Positions 5,977 to 6,574 of a stretch of DNA of 6,574 nt are shown piece by piece (the stretch's first letter is position 1; the number at the start of each line of letters is the position of its first letter). Position numbers and translations under genes: made by a program. The stretch lies in the NCBI GenBank assembly GCA_002449595.1, contig DJXE01000161.1, positions 1 through 6,574 on the forward strand, in the 5' to 3' direction. The stretch comes from Lachnospiraceae bacterium UBA7012 (GTDB lineage: Bacteria > Bacillota > Clostridia > Lachnospirales > Lachnospiraceae). Under the pieces are notes generated by a model, which searched no databases, was not told the DNA's origin, and saw only the letters and a list, made by a program, of their open reading frames with translations.

Positions 5977-6574
5977 AACAGCGGCTGGACGTGCTCCTCA
6001 CGGAGAACGGCTTCGCGCCGTCAAGAGAAAAGGCAAAGCTCCTCATCATGGAGGGACTCGTCTACGTCGGCGGAAACAAGGAAGACAAGCCAGGCGCGCA
6101 GTTCGACCCGTTAAAGGCGAAGATCGAAGTGCGCGGCAAGCCGCTGCCGTACGTGAGCCGCGGCGGGTTAAAGCTGGAGAAGGCGCTGAAGGTCTTCCCC
6201 ATCACGCTCACCGGCCGGACCTGCCTCGACATCGGGGCCTCGACCGGCGGCTTCACGGACTGCATGCTGCAGGGCGGCGCGCAGCTCGTCTACGCGGTGG
6301 ACGTCGGCTACGGCCAGCTCGACTGGAAGCTGCGCGAGGACCCGCGGGTCGTCTGCATGGAGAAGACGAACTTCCGCTATCTCACCCGCGAAGAGCTCAC
6401 GGCAGCAGGCAAGGGGAGAGCCGGCAGCGACGCGGCGGACGCCGGTCCGGTCCCGGACTTCGCCTCCTGCGACGTCTCCTTCATCTCCCTCTCGAAGATC
6501 CTGCCTCCCGCGTTCGGGATCCTGCAGGATAGCGGCGAGATGGTGACGCTCATCAAACCGCAGTTTGAGGCGGG
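5973..6574 (+). CDS. tlyA: TlyA family 16S/23S rRNA (cytidine-2'-O)-methyltransferase, N-terminal part; 3' end outside window
   Basis: The reading frame from ATG 5973 is open to the window edge (200 codons, no stop). Residues 1 to about 60 form an S4 RNA-binding domain (MKQRLDVLLTENGFAPSREK, then LIMEGLVYVGG). PYVSRGGLKLEKAL follows, then the Rossmann-fold methyltransferase with the SAM motif LDIGASTGGFTDCML (85-99), AVDVGYGQL (108-116), CDVSFISL (166-173) and LIKPQFEA (193-200). K67, D167 and K195 correspond to three of the four catalytic-site residues reported for Mycobacterium tuberculosis TlyA; the fourth would lie beyond the window. A Gly/Ala/Asp-rich insert of about 15 residues sits near 145-161. 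TlyA methylates ribose 2'-OH of cytidines in 16S and 23S rRNA, a modification linked to capreomycin sensitivity; the old name haemolysin is misleading. GAGAGGA (5956-5962) precedes the start, which overlaps the dxs stop. Confidence 0.95.
   Translation, partial: MKQRLDVLLTENGFAPSREKAKLLIMEGLVYVGGNKEDKPGAQFDPLKAKIEVRGKPLPYVSRGGLKLEKALKVFPITLTGRTCLDIGASTGGFTDCMLQGGAQLVYAVDVGYGQLDWKLREDPRVVCMEKTNFRYLTREELTAAGKGRAGSDAADAGPVPDFASCDVSFISLSKILPPAFGILQDSGEMVTLIKPQFEA

Noticed and set aside
5954..6532. A 192-codon + strand frame overlapping the end of dxs and tlyA
   Set aside because: It is out of frame with tlyA, whose S4 and methyltransferase motifs are unmistakable; the translation is Arg/Gly/Ala-rich noise.
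5973..6574. Haemolysin/virulence annotation for TlyA
   Set aside because: The S4 plus SAM-methyltransferase layout and the operon context indicate an rRNA methyltransferase; the haemolysin name is historical.
1..6574. Mobile element, CRISPR, defence or biosynthetic system
   Set aside because: No transposase, integrase, phage or toxin gene, no regularly spaced repeats and no composition break are visible; every gene is a conserved housekeeping gene in a known order.

Overview
The window is an ordinary housekeeping stretch of a GC-rich member of the Firmicutes, most likely class Clostridia and probably Lachnospiraceae. This is inferred from protein sequence and gene order, not from any search. 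All genes lie on the + strand. The order asp23/yqhY - nusB - xseA - xseB - ispA - dxs - tlyA is the classic Gram-positive cluster known from Bacillus subtilis (yqhY-nusB-folD-xseA-xseB-ispA-dxs-tlyA), here without folD. By eye the DNA is about 60% GC, with codons ending mostly in G or C.

Layout. (1) Positions 1-696 hold the 3' end of prfC (release factor RF3), cut by the left window edge. (2) Positions 697-889 are intergenic. They hold a perfect 15-bp hairpin right behind prfC, several smaller hairpins, and an AT-rich promoter (extended -10 TGGTATAAT) with an inverted repeat at the predicted transcription start. (3) From 890 to the right edge runs one tightly packed operon: an Asp23/Gls24-family protein, NusB, both subunits of exonuclease VII, farnesyl diphosphate synthase, DXP synthase, and the first 200 codons of the TlyA-type rRNA 2'-O-methyltransferase, cut by the right edge. 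Junctions are ATGA overlaps (nusB/xseA, dxs/tlyA), a 13-nt overlap (xseA/xseB), or gaps of 1 to 6 nt (ispA/dxs, asp23/nusB). The one loose junction is xseB/ispA (90 nt), which carries an imperfect tandem duplication.

How the genes work together. dxs makes DXP, the first intermediate of the MEP isoprenoid pathway, and ispA condenses the resulting C5 units to C15 farnesyl diphosphate. XseA and XseB form the single-strand-specific exonuclease VII. NusB acts in rRNA transcription antitermination and TlyA modifies rRNA, so the operon mixes ribosome biogenesis, DNA repair and isoprenoid supply. The Asp23-family protein is in the position of B. subtilis YqhY.

I see no mobile element, CRISPR array, tRNA, rRNA, defence gene or other undescribed system. 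The points worth a second look are small: the duplication that appears to have cut off an older XseB tail and loosened its coupling to ispA; the unusual hairpin cluster after prfC; the palindrome at the operon's start site; and the fact that all six TTA leucine codons in the window are followed by AAG or AAC.
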